DNA of 64,000 bases, from positions 6,014,292-6,078,291 of the forward strand of contig NZ_CP022163.1 of the NCBI RefSeq assembly GCF_002305855.1, in the 5' to 3' direction. This document shows positions 26,041-35,653 of this stretch, one piece after another; positions within the stretch are counted from its first letter, which is position 1, and each line of letters starts with the position of its first letter. The translations under genes and the position numbers were made by a program. Below the pieces are notes generated by a model. The model made no database searches, was not told the origin of the DNA, and saw nothing but the letters and a program-made list of their open reading frames with translations. This DNA comes from Melittangium boletus DSM 14713. Its GTDB lineage: Bacteria > Myxococcota > Myxococcia > Myxococcales > Myxococcaceae.

Positions 26041-26538
26041 TTAGTCCCGGAAATTGGTGAACTGCATGTCCAGCTTCAGCTTGTCCTGCTCCTTGCGGAA
26101 CAGGGCGATGGCCGCCTGGAGATCATCCTTGTTCTTGCCCGTCACCCGGAGCTGATCCGCCTGGATGGAGCCCTGGACCTTGAGCTTGGCGTCCTTGAGC
26201 AACTTCACCAGCTCCTTGGACTTCTCCACCGGAATGCCCTGCTGCAGCTTGATGAGCTGCTTCACGTTGGACAGGCCCGTCTTCTCGATGGGCTCGTACT
26301 CCAGCGCGTTGAGGGAGATGCCGCGCTTGGCGAGCTTGGCCAGCAGGACTTCCTTGGCCGTCTGGACCCGATCCTCGCTATTGGCCTTCACCGTGAGCGA
26401 CTGCTTGTCCGGGGCGAGCACGATGTCCGCCTGCGCGCCCTGGAAGTCGTAGCGGGTGGAAATCTCCTTCTTGGCCTGGTTGACGGCGTTGTCGAGCTCG
26501 GCAAGGTCGATTTTGGAGACGACGTCGAAAGAAGGCAT
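26041..26538 (-). CDS. yajQ: YajQ-family nucleotide-binding protein
   Basis: A 165-residue protein matching YajQ along its whole length: MPSFDVVSKIDLAELDNAVNQ, TRYDFQG, and the ending DMQFTNFRD. The family has two ferredoxin-like domains; in Xanthomonas a member binds cyclic di-GMP and acts on transcription. Whether this one binds c-di-GMP is not shown here. It sits 15 bases after rnj and three before the next gene. Confidence 0.93.
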   Translation of the reverse strand: MPSFDVVSKIDLAELDNAVNQAKKEISTRYDFQGAQADIVLAPDKQSLTVKANSEDRVQTAKEVLLAKLAKRGISLNALEYEPIEKTGLSNVKQLIKLQQGIPVEKSKELVKLLKDAKLKVQGSIQADQLRVTGKNKDDLQAAIALFRKEQDKLKLDMQFTNFRD

Positions 26539-26553
26539 GGCTGGGGCCGCTTA

Positions 26554-28197
26554 TCACACCTTGAGGACCATCGGCACCACCACGGGCCGCTTGGCGCTGT
26601 GGAGTCGGAAGGCCCGGCGCACTCCCTTCACCAACTCCTCCCTCACCCGGGCGTCATCCCCCCGGAGTTCCCGGGACATCTCCAGGAAGAACTCCCGGGC
26701 GTCCTGGGCCACCCGGGGCAGCAGGGCCTGCTCGTCCAGGTTGAGCCCCTGCCCGGTCAGCTGGGGGCCAGACATCAACTGGAGGCTCGAGCGGTCGATG
26801 ACGATCGCCGCCACGATCAGACCCGTCTCCGCCAACCGGGTGCGCTCCTGGAGGATATCCTGCGTCACCACCCCCTGTCCGAAGCGGTCCCGGTACACGC
26901 GGCCCGCGGGAACGCTCCCCGCGAAGCGGCCCCGGCCCTCCTCGAAGAGGAGCAGGTCTCCATCCTGGGCCAGCAGGAGTTGTTCCGGCGCGAGCCCCGC
27001 CTCCTTCGCCGTGGCCAGGTGGCGGTGCAGGTGGTGCAGCTCTCCGTGGATGGGGACGAAGTTCCTCGGGCGCACCAGGTCCAGGACGCGCCGCTGCTGG
27101 GGTTGGCTCGCGTGGCCGGACACGTGCACTCCGGGCTCCGTCTCCGGGTAGACGACGCGGACTCCCCGCCAGAGGAACTGGTCGATCAACGCGGACACGG
27201 CGCGCTCGTTGCCGGGGATCGCGCGGGCGCTCAGGACGACCAGATCCCCGGGGCCCAGGCGCAGGGAACCCTCCCCCGAGGCGAGCTGGGACAGCCCCGC
27301 GCGGGGCTCGGCCTGGGAACCCGTGGCCAGCACCAGCGTGCGCTCGGGAGGCAGCAGGGCGGCATGCTCGACGGGCACGAAGTGGGAATCCGAGATGCCG
27401 GGCAGATAGCCAAGCTCGCGCGCCATCTCGATGTTGCGCGCCATGCTGCGCCCCATCAGCACCACGCTGCGCTCCAGCTTCCGGGCCAGCTCCAGCACGT
27501 GGCGGACGCGATGCAGGTGAGAGGCGAACATGCCCACCACGATGCGGCCCTTCACATCCTGGAAGAGCCGCTCGAAGGTCCGCTCCACCTCGCGCTCGCT
27601 GCCCGTCTCGTGGGTGCGCTCGGAGTTGGTGGAGTCGGACAAGAGGCAGAGCACGCCCTCGTCTCCCAGCTCGCCCCAGCGCTCCAGGTCCGTGCGCAGC
27701 CCGTCGATGGGGTCGGGATCCAGCTTGAAGTCGCCGGTGTGGATGAGCGTGCCCTCGGGCGTGCGGAGGATGTAGCCCACCGCGTCCGGCACCGTGTGGG
27801 TGACCCGGCTGGCCTCCACGGTGAAGTGCTGCCCCAGGCGGAAGGGGTGGCGGGGCTCGATCTCCCTCAGGTCCGCCTCCACGCCCAGCTCATTGAGCCG
27901 GTGGCGCACCATGCCCAGGGTGAAGCGGGTGCCATAGACCGGGACGGGCACCTCCGAGAGCAGGAAGGGCAGGGCCCCGATGTGATCCTCGTGCCCATGG
28001 GTGAGGAGGATGCCCTGGACCAGGGCGGCGTTCTTGCGCAGGTGGGCGAAGTCCGGGACGACGATGTCCACACCCAGGTGGCCGGCCGGAGGGAACATCA
28101 ACCCGCAGTCGATGAGGAGTATCTCCCCACGGCAGGCGACGACCATCGCGTTGAGGCCGATCTCTCCGAGCCCGCCCAAGGGTATGACGTGGAGCAT
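26554..28197 (-). CDS. rnj: Ribonuclease J
   Basis: A 547-residue metallo-beta-lactamase/beta-CASP ribonuclease that processes and degrades RNA by endo- and 5'-exonuclease action. The zinc motif is HGHEDH (His67, His69, Asp71, His72), followed by HTVPDA and HTGDFKLD, and the beta-CASP part includes ASHLHRVRHV, ATGSQAEPRAGL, SGHASQPQQRRVLDLVRPRNFVPIHGE. The ATG at 28197 starts MLHVIPLGGLGEIG, the family N-terminus; a much longer frame upstream is an artefact of GC bias. It is first in the operon with yajQ and rimO. Confidence 0.93.
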   Translation of the reverse strand: MLHVIPLGGLGEIGLNAMVVACRGEILLIDCGLMFPPAGHLGVDIVVPDFAHLRKNAALVQGILLTHGHEDHIGALPFLLSEVPVPVYGTRFTLGMVRHRLNELGVEADLREIEPRHPFRLGQHFTVEASRVTHTVPDAVGYILRTPEGTLIHTGDFKLDPDPIDGLRTDLERWGELGDEGVLCLLSDSTNSERTHETGSEREVERTFERLFQDVKGRIVVGMFASHLHRVRHVLELARKLERSVVLMGRSMARNIEMARELGYLPGISDSHFVPVEHAALLPPERTLVLATGSQAEPRAGLSQLASGEGSLRLGPGDLVVLSARAIPGNERAVSALIDQFLWRGVRVVYPETEPGVHVSGHASQPQQRRVLDLVRPRNFVPIHGELHHLHRHLATAKEAGLAPEQLLLAQDGDLLLFEEGRGRFAGSVPAGRVYRDRFGQGVVTQDILQERTRLAETGLIVAAIVIDRSSLQLMSGPQLTGQGLNLDEQALLPRVAQDAREFFLEMSRELRGDDARVREELVKGVRRAFRLHSAKRPVVVPMVLKV

Positions 28198-28342
28198 GCC
28201 CCTACATATAAGGGCAGGGGCGCCGGGAGACCTCAGGAATCGACGGACGGGTGGAGCCGCTGGCGCTCGCTGGCGGGACGAAGTAGGCACGGTGCTGGAC
28301 CCGGGGCTCTCCGAGTGGGAGCCCCCCGCGAAAGGACCCACC

Positions 28343-29164
28343 GTGAGCACGCTCCAGGGAAAGACCCTCTTCATCACCGGCGCGAGCCGGGGTATCGGCC
28401 TCGCCATCGCCCTGCGCGCGGCGCGGGATGGCGCCAACATCGTCATCGCCGCCAAGACGGCCGAGCCCCACCCGAAGCTGCCCGGCACCATCCACTCGGC
28501 CGCCGAGGAGGTCGAGAAGGCGGGCGGCAAGGCGCTGCCGCTCATGGTGGACATCCGCCACGAGGACCAGGTGCACGCCGCCGTGAAGCAGACGGTGGAG
28601 CGCTTTGGCGGCATCGACATCCTGGTGAACAACGCCAGCGCCATCAGCCTGACGGGCACGCTGCAGACGCCCATGAAGAAGTTCGACCTGATGTTTGGCG
28701 TCAACGTGCGTGGCACCTACGCCACCACCCAGGCATGTCTGCCCGAGCTGCTCAAGGGCAAGAACCCGCACGTGCTCACGCTCTCGCCGCCGCTCAACAT
28801 GAAGCCCAAGTGGTTCGAGAACCACGTGGCCTACACCATGGCCAAGTATGGCATGAGCATGTGCGTGCTCGGTATGGCCGAGGAGTTCCGGGGACAGGGC
28901 GTGGCCTTCAACGCGCTCTGGCCGCGCACCACCATCGCCACCGCCGCGGTCAACATGCTCGGTGGCCAGGACATGATGGAGGCCAGCCGCACTCCGGAGA
29001 TCATGGCCGACGCGGCGTACGCCATCCTCACGCGGGACAGCCGCTCGTGCACTGGCAACTTCTTCCTCGACGAGGACCTGCTGCGTGAGGCTGGGGAGAC
29101 GAACTTCGACAAGTACCTCGTCAAGCCGGGCACCCAGCCCCTGCCGGACTTCTTCATCGACTGA
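28343..29164 (+). CDS. Short-chain dehydrogenase, HSDL2-like
   Basis: A 273-residue SDR from a GTG start. The cofactor motif is TGASRGIG (residues 13-20), the structural NNAS lies near residue 95, and the catalytic Tyr and Lys are in YTMAK, so this one looks active. The middle KTAEPHPKLPGTIHSAAEEVEKAGG and the end PLPDFFID are typical of the N-terminal half of hydroxysteroid-dehydrogenase-like protein 2. The substrate is unknown. It converges with the atypical SDR of the duplicated region, five bases apart, so both stop codons are close. Confidence 0.85.
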   Translation: MSTLQGKTLFITGASRGIGLAIALRAARDGANIVIAAKTAEPHPKLPGTIHSAAEEVEKAGGKALPLMVDIRHEDQVHAAVKQTVERFGGIDILVNNASAISLTGTLQTPMKKFDLMFGVNVRGTYATTQACLPELLKGKNPHVLTLSPPLNMKPKWFENHVAYTMAKYGMSMCVLGMAEEFRGQGVAFNALWPRTTIATAAVNMLGGQDMMEASRTPEIMADAAYAILTRDSRSCTGNFFLDEDLLREAGETNFDKYLVKPGTQPLPDFFID

Positions 29165-29169
29165 GGGAA

Positions 29170-29898
29170 TCAGACCGCCGTCCATCCCCCATCGATGTCG
29201 AGCACCAGGCCGGTGGCGTAATGGCTCGTCGCCAGGAAGTAGGCGGCATCCGCCATGTCGCGGGCGCTCCCCGCGCGCTTCAGCGGAACGCGGTCCATGA
29301 GGCTGGCCATGAAGGCGTCGAGCTTCTCGGGAGGGACACGCCAGTCGATGGCCGTGCCGCGAGTCAGTCCGGGGGAAAGGACATTCACCCGGATTCCCTT
29401 GGGGGCGAGCTCCACCGCGAGCGAGCGCCCCATGGCGTTGACCGCGCCGCACAGGCCCGCGCCACCGGAGTAGTTCACCAGGGCGGCGTGGCCAGCGACG
29501 CCCGAGCAGAACAAGATGGAGCTGCCCGGGGGCATCTTCGGGACGGCGTGATGACAAGCGGAGAGCTGTCCGAAGAAGCGGGAGTCGAACAGCTCGCGCC
29601 AGGACTTCTGGGGGACTTCCTCGACGGGGCCGAACACCGCGCCGCCGGCGCACGTCACCAGCAAATCAATGCGTGGCACGGAGTCGATGAGCCGTTTGAC
29701 CTGGGCCTCATCGGCGACGTCGGTGGCGATGGCGCGAGCACCCTGGCCAATCTTCTCCACCGCTTCGTCGAGCCGCTTCTGATTGCGCCCGGCGAGCACC
29801 ACCTGCGCGCCCTCGCTCGCGTAGCGCTCGGCGATGGCGAAGCCAATCCCCGTACCGCCACCCGTGATGATCGCGGTCTTTCCTTCCAGAGCGTTCAT
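29170..29898 (-). CDS. Atypical short-chain dehydrogenase, copy 1
   Basis: A 242-residue SDR with an intact NAD(P)-binding motif TGGGTGIG (near residue 12) and NVLSPGLT. The usual catalytic Tyr-x3-Lys is absent: the region aligned with it reads VNYSGGAGLCGAVNAMG, with Gly and Cys or Ala where Tyr and Lys are expected. The overall look (SILFCSGVAG...AVNAMGRSLAVELAP) fits a known SDR subgroup without the classical dyad, so it may bind cofactor yet use another chemistry. It is 152 bases downstream of the kinase gene of the same unit, and almost identical to 35654-36382. Confidence 0.8.
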   Translation of the reverse strand: MNALEGKTAIITGGGTGIGFAIAERYASEGAQVVLAGRNQKRLDEAVEKIGQGARAIATDVADEAQVKRLIDSVPRIDLLVTCAGGAVFGPVEEVPQKSWRELFDSRFFGQLSACHHAVPKMPPGSSILFCSGVAGHAALVNYSGGAGLCGAVNAMGRSLAVELAPKGIRVNVLSPGLTRGTAIDWRVPPEKLDAFMASLMDRVPLKRAGSARDMADAAYFLATSHYATGLVLDIDGGWTAV

Positions 29899-30050
29899 GA
29901 GCCCCCCTTTGTGAGATGCACGCCAGAAGCAGTCTCATTCTATCAGAATCCAGAGGGTGGCTCCAGAATCCGGCCGCAGCGCGCCATGGCGGATGGCGGC
30001 GCGTGGAATGGGTTTACACGTGTGAGAGGTTTTCCCGCTTCGTCGAGGGT

Positions 30051-33000
30051 TCAAGCCTTTTCGTAGGAGAGCGGGAGTTTGAGAATGGCCGTGGCTCCCT
30101 TTCCCGGCCCTTCGCTCTCCAGGGTGATGCTCCCGCCCAGCAGTTTCGCCTCCAGCGCGCTGGAATGCAGTCCCAGCCCGTGTCCTCCCTCGCGGGTGGT
30201 GAAACCCTGGCCAAAGAGCCGCCCGCGGATCTCCGGCATGATGCCCATGCCGTTGTCCACGATCTGGATGCATGCGCAGTTGTCCTCCGTGTCCAGCCGC
30301 ACGTACAGATGGCGTCGCGGCTCGGGCAGCTGGTGCATGGCTTGCTTCGCGTTGCTGATGAGGTTGATGAGGATCTGCAGCACCTTGTGCTTGTCCAGAC
30401 TGATCCGGGGCACGGGGGTGAGTTCCTGGGTGACGGTGACACCGTGGCGCTGGAGTGACGCCCGTTGGAGGCTCAGGGCGTCCTCGACGAGTTGCGTGAG
30501 GTCGCACTCCTCGGTGACGAGCGTTCTGTGGGCGTAGCTCTGCTGGACGTGGACGATGGCCCGGATGTGCTCCAGGTGCTTGTCCATGGCCCGCATGCCC
30601 TCCTGGAGCGAGGCCTGCTCGCGCAGGAGTTCGTCGGTGAGTGCGGAGAGGTAGCCGGGCAGCTGCGCGCCGCGTTGATCCCGGGTGAGGAAGTCCGCGA
30701 GATGGTCGTGGTGCTCGTCGATCATCTGGGCGACCTGCTTGAGCCGACCCATGCGGGAAGCGTTCATGCTCTCGCGCACCGTCTGCAGATTGATGACGGC
30801 GCTGGTGAGGACGTTGCCCACGTTGTGCAGCACGTTGGCGGCGATCTCGGCCATGCCCGCCGCGCGCGCGGCGTCCACCAGGCGTACCTGGGTCCGTTTG
30901 AGTTCCCGGGTGCGCTCCTCCACGCGCTTCTCGAGCTCGTCGTTGGCGCGGCGCAGGGCGGCCTCGGCCTTCTGGACGTCGGCATACAGCCGCGCGTTCT
31001 CGATGGAGATGGCGGCTTGAGAGGCCAGATGGTCGAGCAGGGCGATGCGCGCCGGGGTGAAGGCATTGGTGGCGAGGGTGTTCTCCAGGTACAGCACCCC
31101 GCGGAATTGCTCCTGGCGCAGCAGGGGCAGGCAGAGCACCGAGCGGGCATGGCTGTGCTCGAGCCAGACGTCGGACGAGAAGGGGTGGGGGAGCGAGGCG
31201 TCGCCGATGAGCACGTGCTCCCGCGCGCGCTTGACGTAGGAGATGATGCTCCAGGGCAACTGCTCGGTCGTGGCAGCGGCCTCCGAGGGGACCGTACCCG
31301 ACAGCGCCGAGACCGCGAGGGTGTCGCCACGTGGAAGCAACAGGGCGCCGCGCTGGGCACCGGCGTTCTCCATGGCGATGCGCAGCAGCGTGGCCGCCAG
31401 CCGCTCGAGGACGATTTCCTCGGAGATGGCCTGCTGGGCCTTCACCAGGGTGAGCACATCGAGCTCGGTCGAGCTCGTGTCCTGGGTGTTCTGTGCGCCG
31501 CCCTCGGGAAGGGTCAGGAACGGCCATTCCGAGTCCAGGTGCTGGACCTTGCCCTTCGCTCCCCAGCGCAGGTACGCCTCCCGCGCCTTATGGGCATAGG
31601 CCTCGGCGATGGTGGAGATCCGATTTTCACGCCAGAAGCGGGCGGCCAGCTCGTAGGCGAGGGCGGCTCGCTGGATGAAGCCGTGCTCGCGGGCGGACTG
31701 GATGGATTGCTCGTAGGCCTGGAGTGCCTCGTCCCGTTGGCCCATGAGCCGGGCCCGCTCCGCGGCGACGAGCCGCTCGGCCGTGAGGAAGGTCGAAGGA
31801 CAATGGCGGGCCCACTCCGCCAGTTGCCGTTGGTGCTGGCTGATCTCCACGAGGGCGCGTTCCCGCTCCTCGGGTGGCATCTTCGCGGCGCAGGCCGCCA
31901 GGGATAGGGCCCGGAAGAGGTGCAGGTCCAACAGCTCGATATGCCCGAGTGAGGACCAGCTCAGCTCGGCGCTCCTGTCCGCGCACTCGAGCGCTTCCTG
32001 GTACGCGCCGCTCATGTAACGCGACTGCGCCTTGATGAGCCAGTACCAGCAGCGCATGGTGCTCATGCGCTGGGGCGTCAAACCCGCCTCGAAGGTCTCC
32101 TCGTCGAAGTCATCGCCACTCATCGTGCTGAACGAGGACGTGAGGCCGCGCAACTGCTGCACATGGCGCTGGGTGAAGTGGATGATGTCCCGTGAATCCA
32201 GGAACTCGGTTCCCCGGGCGAAGTGCAGGTTCGCCACCGACTCCCGGTAGACCTCCTCCAGGTCGTGCCCCAGCAGGAAGTGGTCCATGACGATGTGGTT
32301 GCAGCAGTAGCCGGCGACCTGACTGTCACTGTTCTGGAGGGATTGCTGAAAGGCCTCGCGGACGAGTTGCAGCGCGGTGGACAGGGGCTGGGTCCAATAG
32401 CTGATGAGTTCCAGGCCGTAGAGCGCCTTGCCGCGCAGGGGGGTGAATCCCCGGTGCTCGACGAGTGCGCACGCGAGCTGGCCGAAGGCCAGGCCTTCCT
32501 GGTAGCGCCCGAAGGCGCAGCCCAGCACCAATCCGTACCAGGAGTAGCCGTGCACGGAGGCGCTCGTGTTGCCATGGCGCAGGCTGAGCGCGGTCATCCG
32601 GCTGAGGTGGAGGATGAGCAGGTTCGTGCTCGTGACGAAGGCGGGTGCGTACATGGCACCCAGGAGGCTCATGACCGCCTCCATGTCCGGGTCGGTCATG
32701 GGGGCCAGGTCAACGAGGCTCTCGATGGAGCGCTCCCCCAGCAGTTGCCATACCTCCTCGTTGGCGGCCTCGACTTCCTCCCAGGAGGGATTCGGGGGCA
32801 TGGGCATGCCCAGCAGGGCCAATCCCTCCAGGAGACAGGTGACGGCGGTCTGGATGTCACCCATGCCGATGAGGATGTCGGTCTTCAGGCAGTACACCGC
32901 GGCGGTGTCCCCCTTGGTGCGTGCCCGGCCCATGAACTCATCCACCTGGCGAAGCGCTCCAGTGGCGTTGCCGGTCATGAACTCGCAGATGGCGTGCTCG

Positions 33001-35333
33001 AGCCGGAGCTTGAAGGCGAGGGCGGGCTCCGTCTCCCACGGATCTCCAGGCAGGAGCTGAAGGGATTGGGTGAAGTAACTGATGGCCGAGCGGAGCGCGA
33101 TGGAGGCCTTGGCCCGTTTGCCGGCCTCGGCGTTCAGGCGCGCCACACGCAGGCGCTCCGCGTCATCGACAAGCCACTCCGTTCCGGCGTTGAGCTGGCT
33201 CACGACATCGAAGAGCTGTTCCTGCAAGGCCTCCGGCGGCAGGTGCGCCAGCATCAGGCGGCCGATGCGCAGGTGGACGCGCTTGCGCTCCTGCTCATCG
33301 ATGAGGGCGTAGGCGGCCTGGTGGATGCGGTCATGGATGAACCGGCCTTGATCCGGGCCGATGCGGACCAGCAGGTTCTCCTGGAAGGCGGGCTCGAGAT
33401 CCTTCTCCAGGTGGGCCGCTTCCGGGCTGTCGGAGAGGATGCGCAGTATCTGGAGCGGAAAGATGTTGCCCACACACGCGGCCAGCCGGAGCAGATGCTG
33501 GGTTCCGGAGGAGAGCCGGCGCAGCTTGCCCACCAAGAAGTCGACGACGTTGTCCGAGTAGCCCCTGGCCCGGACGCCTTTCTCATCCCACCGCCAGTCG
33601 CCGCCAGGGAGGCGTACCAGGAGCCCGTCCTGATGGAGCGTCAGCATGAATTGCAGGAGGAAGAAGGGATTGCCTCCTGTCTTCTCGCGGGCCAATGCGG
33701 AGAGTGGCGCGATGAGTTCCTCATCGGCTCCGATGAGCGCGTCCGTGACGAGCTGCCGCACGTCCTCGAGGTCGAGGGGCTCGAGCTGGAGATCGTGCAT
33801 CCGCGCGCCAGCCGCGCGCATCCCCTCGAGGGTACGCACCAGGGGATGGGAGGGGTTCACCTCGTTGTCTCGGTAGGCCCCGAGCACGAGGAGCGGAGGC
33901 GATTCGGCGTGGGTGAGCAGGTGATGAATCAGCTGGAGGCTGGCGGGGTCGGCCCATTGCAAGTCATCCAGGAAGAGGACGAGGGGGTGCTCGGAGGTGG
34001 CGAAGAGGCCGAGGAACTCGCGGAACACGCGGTTGAAGCGGTGGGCGGCCTCGGAGGGAGGAAGCTCGGGGACGGAGGGCTGCTTGCCGGCGATGAGCTC
34101 GAGCTGGGGCACCACGTCCACGAGGAGCTGCCCCTGGCCTTTCCATGTGTCCAGAAGGCGCTCACGCCACTGGGCCAGGGACTCATCGCTGCCCGCCAGG
34201 AGTTGCTGCGTCAGGCCGCGAATGGCCTGGGCGAGGGTGGCGTAGGGACTGGCCTGCTGGAACTGGTCGAACTTGCCGCTGAGGAAGAAGCTGCGGTGGC
34301 GGACCACGGGTTTGTGCAGCTCGTGCACGACGGCGGACTTGCCGCTGCCGGAGTAGCCGCGGACCAGGATGAGCTCGGGCCGGCCGCCGCGGGCGACGCG
34401 CTCGAAGCCCTGGAGCAGCGCGGCGGCGTGGGCGTCGCGCCCATAAAGGCGCTGGGGGAGCTGGAAGCGCGTGGGATAGTCATGCACGCCTGGAGGGAAA
34501 TCCTCGTACACACCCCGGCGCAGGTTGTCTCGGCAGCGCTCCAGGTCGACCTTGAGCCCGTCGGCGCTCTGGTAGCGCTCCTCGGCCACCTTGGCCAGGA
34601 GCTTGAGCACGATGGAGGACAGGACGGGAGGCAGGTCCGGGACGCGCTCGGTGAGGGGAGGGGGTGCCACGGCCATGTGGACGTGGAACCACTCGAGCGC
34701 GTCGCGTCCGTGGAAGGGGCGGCCGCCCGTCAGCAGCTCATAGAGGGTGATGCCCAGGGAGTAGAAGTCGGTGCGGTAGTCCACCGTGCGGTTCATGCGC
34801 CCGGTCTGCTCGGGAGACATGTAGGCGAGGGTGCCTTCGATGAGGGTGGTGGGGGCGGCGTCCACGTGCTCTATCCGCTGGAGGGTGGCGGTGCCGAAGT
34901 CGATGAGGCGGGCTTCTCCCGAGGGCGTGAGGATGATGTTGGAGGGCTTGATGTCCTTGTGGATGACGCCGCGCCGGTGGATCTCGGCCAGAGTGGAGGT
35001 CAGGGAGATGGCCACATCCAGGGTCTTGAGCACCTCGAGGGGTTTGTTCGTGAACTCGGACAGAACCTCGCCCTCCACCGCCTCCAAGAGGAGACTCGGG
35101 CGGTCCGGGAGCTGTTCACAGCCATGGGCGCGAAGGACGCCGCGCACGTCGCGGATGCGCTGGAGGATGTCGAACTCGCGGCGGTAGCGCTCGCTCTCGC
35201 GAGGGCCGACGGAGGCCACGGGAGTCTTGAGGATGAGGGGCTGGCCGTCGGCGTCACGCAGGGCGTGGAAGAGCAGGTTGGTTCCGGTGGCCTTGAGGGC
35301 CCCACGAAGGGTGTAGCCTGGGATGGTCAGCAT
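30051..35333 (-). CDS. Trifunctional Ser/Thr kinase - AAA ATPase - histidine kinase, copy 1
   Basis: A 1760-residue signalling protein. Residues 1-270 are a eukaryotic-like Ser/Thr kinase (LILKTPV Lys; HKDIKPSN with catalytic Asp127; DFG; MSPEQTGRMN). Residues 290-560 are an AAA_16 ATPase (Walker A GYSGSGKS with Lys332; Walker B LFLDDLQWADP). A long helical, TPR-like middle part follows (about 600-1250), then a GAF domain (about 1300-1450), a coiled coil and a histidine-kinase core: H-box VLHNVGNVL with His1503, N-box NLISNAKQAM, DNGMGI and GHGLGLHSSA. No membrane segment is seen, so it is cytoplasmic. The ATG at 35333 matches the paralogue's start. Inputs and outputs are unknown. It is probably co-transcribed with the SDR downstream. 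Confidence 0.93.
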   Translation of the reverse strand: MLTIPGYTLRGALKATGTNLLFHALRDADGQPLILKTPVASVGPRESERYRREFDILQRIRDVRGVLRAHGCEQLPDRPSLLLEAVEGEVLSEFTNKPLEVLKTLDVAISLTSTLAEIHRRGVIHKDIKPSNIILTPSGEARLIDFGTATLQRIEHVDAAPTTLIEGTLAYMSPEQTGRMNRTVDYRTDFYSLGITLYELLTGGRPFHGRDALEWFHVHMAVAPPPLTERVPDLPPVLSSIVLKLLAKVAEERYQSADGLKVDLERCRDNLRRGVYEDFPPGVHDYPTRFQLPQRLYGRDAHAAALLQGFERVARGGRPELILVRGYSGSGKSAVVHELHKPVVRHRSFFLSGKFDQFQQASPYATLAQAIRGLTQQLLAGSDESLAQWRERLLDTWKGQGQLLVDVVPQLELIAGKQPSVPELPPSEAAHRFNRVFREFLGLFATSEHPLVLFLDDLQWADPASLQLIHHLLTHAESPPLLVLGAYRDNEVNPSHPLVRTLEGMRAAGARMHDLQLEPLDLEDVRQLVTDALIGADEELIAPLSALAREKTGGNPFFLLQFMLTLHQDGLLVRLPGGDWRWDEKGVRARGYSDNVVDFLVGKLRRLSSGTQHLLRLAACVGNIFPLQILRILSDSPEAAHLEKDLEPAFQENLLVRIGPDQGRFIHDRIHQAAYALIDEQERKRVHLRIGRLMLAHLPPEALQEQLFDVVSQLNAGTEWLVDDAERLRVARLNAEAGKRAKASIALRSAISYFTQSLQLLPGDPWETEPALAFKLRLEHAICEFMTGNATGALRQVDEFMGRARTKGDTAAVYCLKTDILIGMGDIQTAVTCLLEGLALLGMPMPPNPSWEEVEAANEEVWQLLGERSIESLVDLAPMTDPDMEAVMSLLGAMYAPAFVTSTNLLILHLSRMTALSLRHGNTSASVHGYSWYGLVLGCAFGRYQEGLAFGQLACALVEHRGFTPLRGKALYGLELISYWTQPLSTALQLVREAFQQSLQNSDSQVAGYCCNHIVMDHFLLGHDLEEVYRESVANLHFARGTEFLDSRDIIHFTQRHVQQLRGLTSSFSTMSGDDFDEETFEAGLTPQRMSTMRCWYWLIKAQSRYMSGAYQEALECADRSAELSWSSLGHIELLDLHLFRALSLAACAAKMPPEERERALVEISQHQRQLAEWARHCPSTFLTAERLVAAERARLMGQRDEALQAYEQSIQSAREHGFIQRAALAYELAARFWRENRISTIAEAYAHKAREAYLRWGAKGKVQHLDSEWPFLTLPEGGAQNTQDTSSTELDVLTLVKAQQAISEEIVLERLAATLLRIAMENAGAQRGALLLPRGDTLAVSALSGTVPSEAAATTEQLPWSIISYVKRAREHVLIGDASLPHPFSSDVWLEHSHARSVLCLPLLRQEQFRGVLYLENTLATNAFTPARIALLDHLASQAAISIENARLYADVQKAEAALRRANDELEKRVEERTRELKRTQVRLVDAARAAGMAEIAANVLHNVGNVLTSAVINLQTVRESMNASRMGRLKQVAQMIDEHHDHLADFLTRDQRGAQLPGYLSALTDELLREQASLQEGMRAMDKHLEHIRAIVHVQQSYAHRTLVTEECDLTQLVEDALSLQRASLQRHGVTVTQELTPVPRISLDKHKVLQILINLISNAKQAMHQLPEPRRHLYVRLDTEDNCACIQIVDNGMGIMPEIRGRLFGQGFTTREGGHGLGLHSSALEAKLLGGSITLESEGPGKGATAILKLPLSYEKA

Positions 35334-35653
35334 GTCGGGGGCGCTCCGTCTGTCTGGAGGAAGAAAGGGGGACACCGGCGTGGTTCATCCGACCACGTCC
35401 ATGGGTCGTCCACGGATTCTCCGTCCTGCCCGATGTTCCATGGTTCCCCCCCTCGCGCATCTTACAATAGACAGGCGCGGAGCGTGTCCACGGCATCCCG
35501 CACGGTTCCGCTCAGTAATCATCACTGAGAGTGTATGCGTGTGAGCGAACCGTGTGGGACGCAGTAGCCGGGGGCCGTATTGGACAGACTCGGAGTCGCT
35601 CGACAATCCGGCGTTCAGTGCCGCTGCCAAGGACAGACTTCACCCTCCGTGAA
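35334..35653. other. Intergenic region between duplication units
   Basis: These 320 bases hold no convincing gene. The part next to the kinase start (about 35345-35480) is distantly alike to the region upstream of copy 2: both contain CCATG-TTCCCC...GCATC-TA on the plus strand. The rest, up to the SDR copy 2 stop, is unique to this place. Confidence 0.6.
35459..35464 (-). promoter_or_regulatory. Candidate -10 element of kinase copy 1
   Basis: On the minus strand this reads TAAGAT, 126 bases upstream of the kinase start. The equivalent place upstream of copy 2 (42068-42073) reads TATGAT, in a matching context. Being kept while the surroundings changed suggests a functional element. No clear -35 is seen, only a shared GTGGAC some 21-25 bases further up. 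Confidence 0.35.

Larger units (their letters stand above)
29170..35345 (-). repeat. Tandem duplication unit A (SDR + trifunctional kinase)
   Basis: This segment repeats at 35654-41885. Similarity ends within a few bases upstream of the kinase start on one side and near the SDR stop on the other. Within it, 34550-34871 (322 bases) and 35049-35276 (228 bases) are identical to the other unit at an offset of 6540, while the kinase-SDR spacer and the region near 33400-33620 have diverged. Confidence 0.95.
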
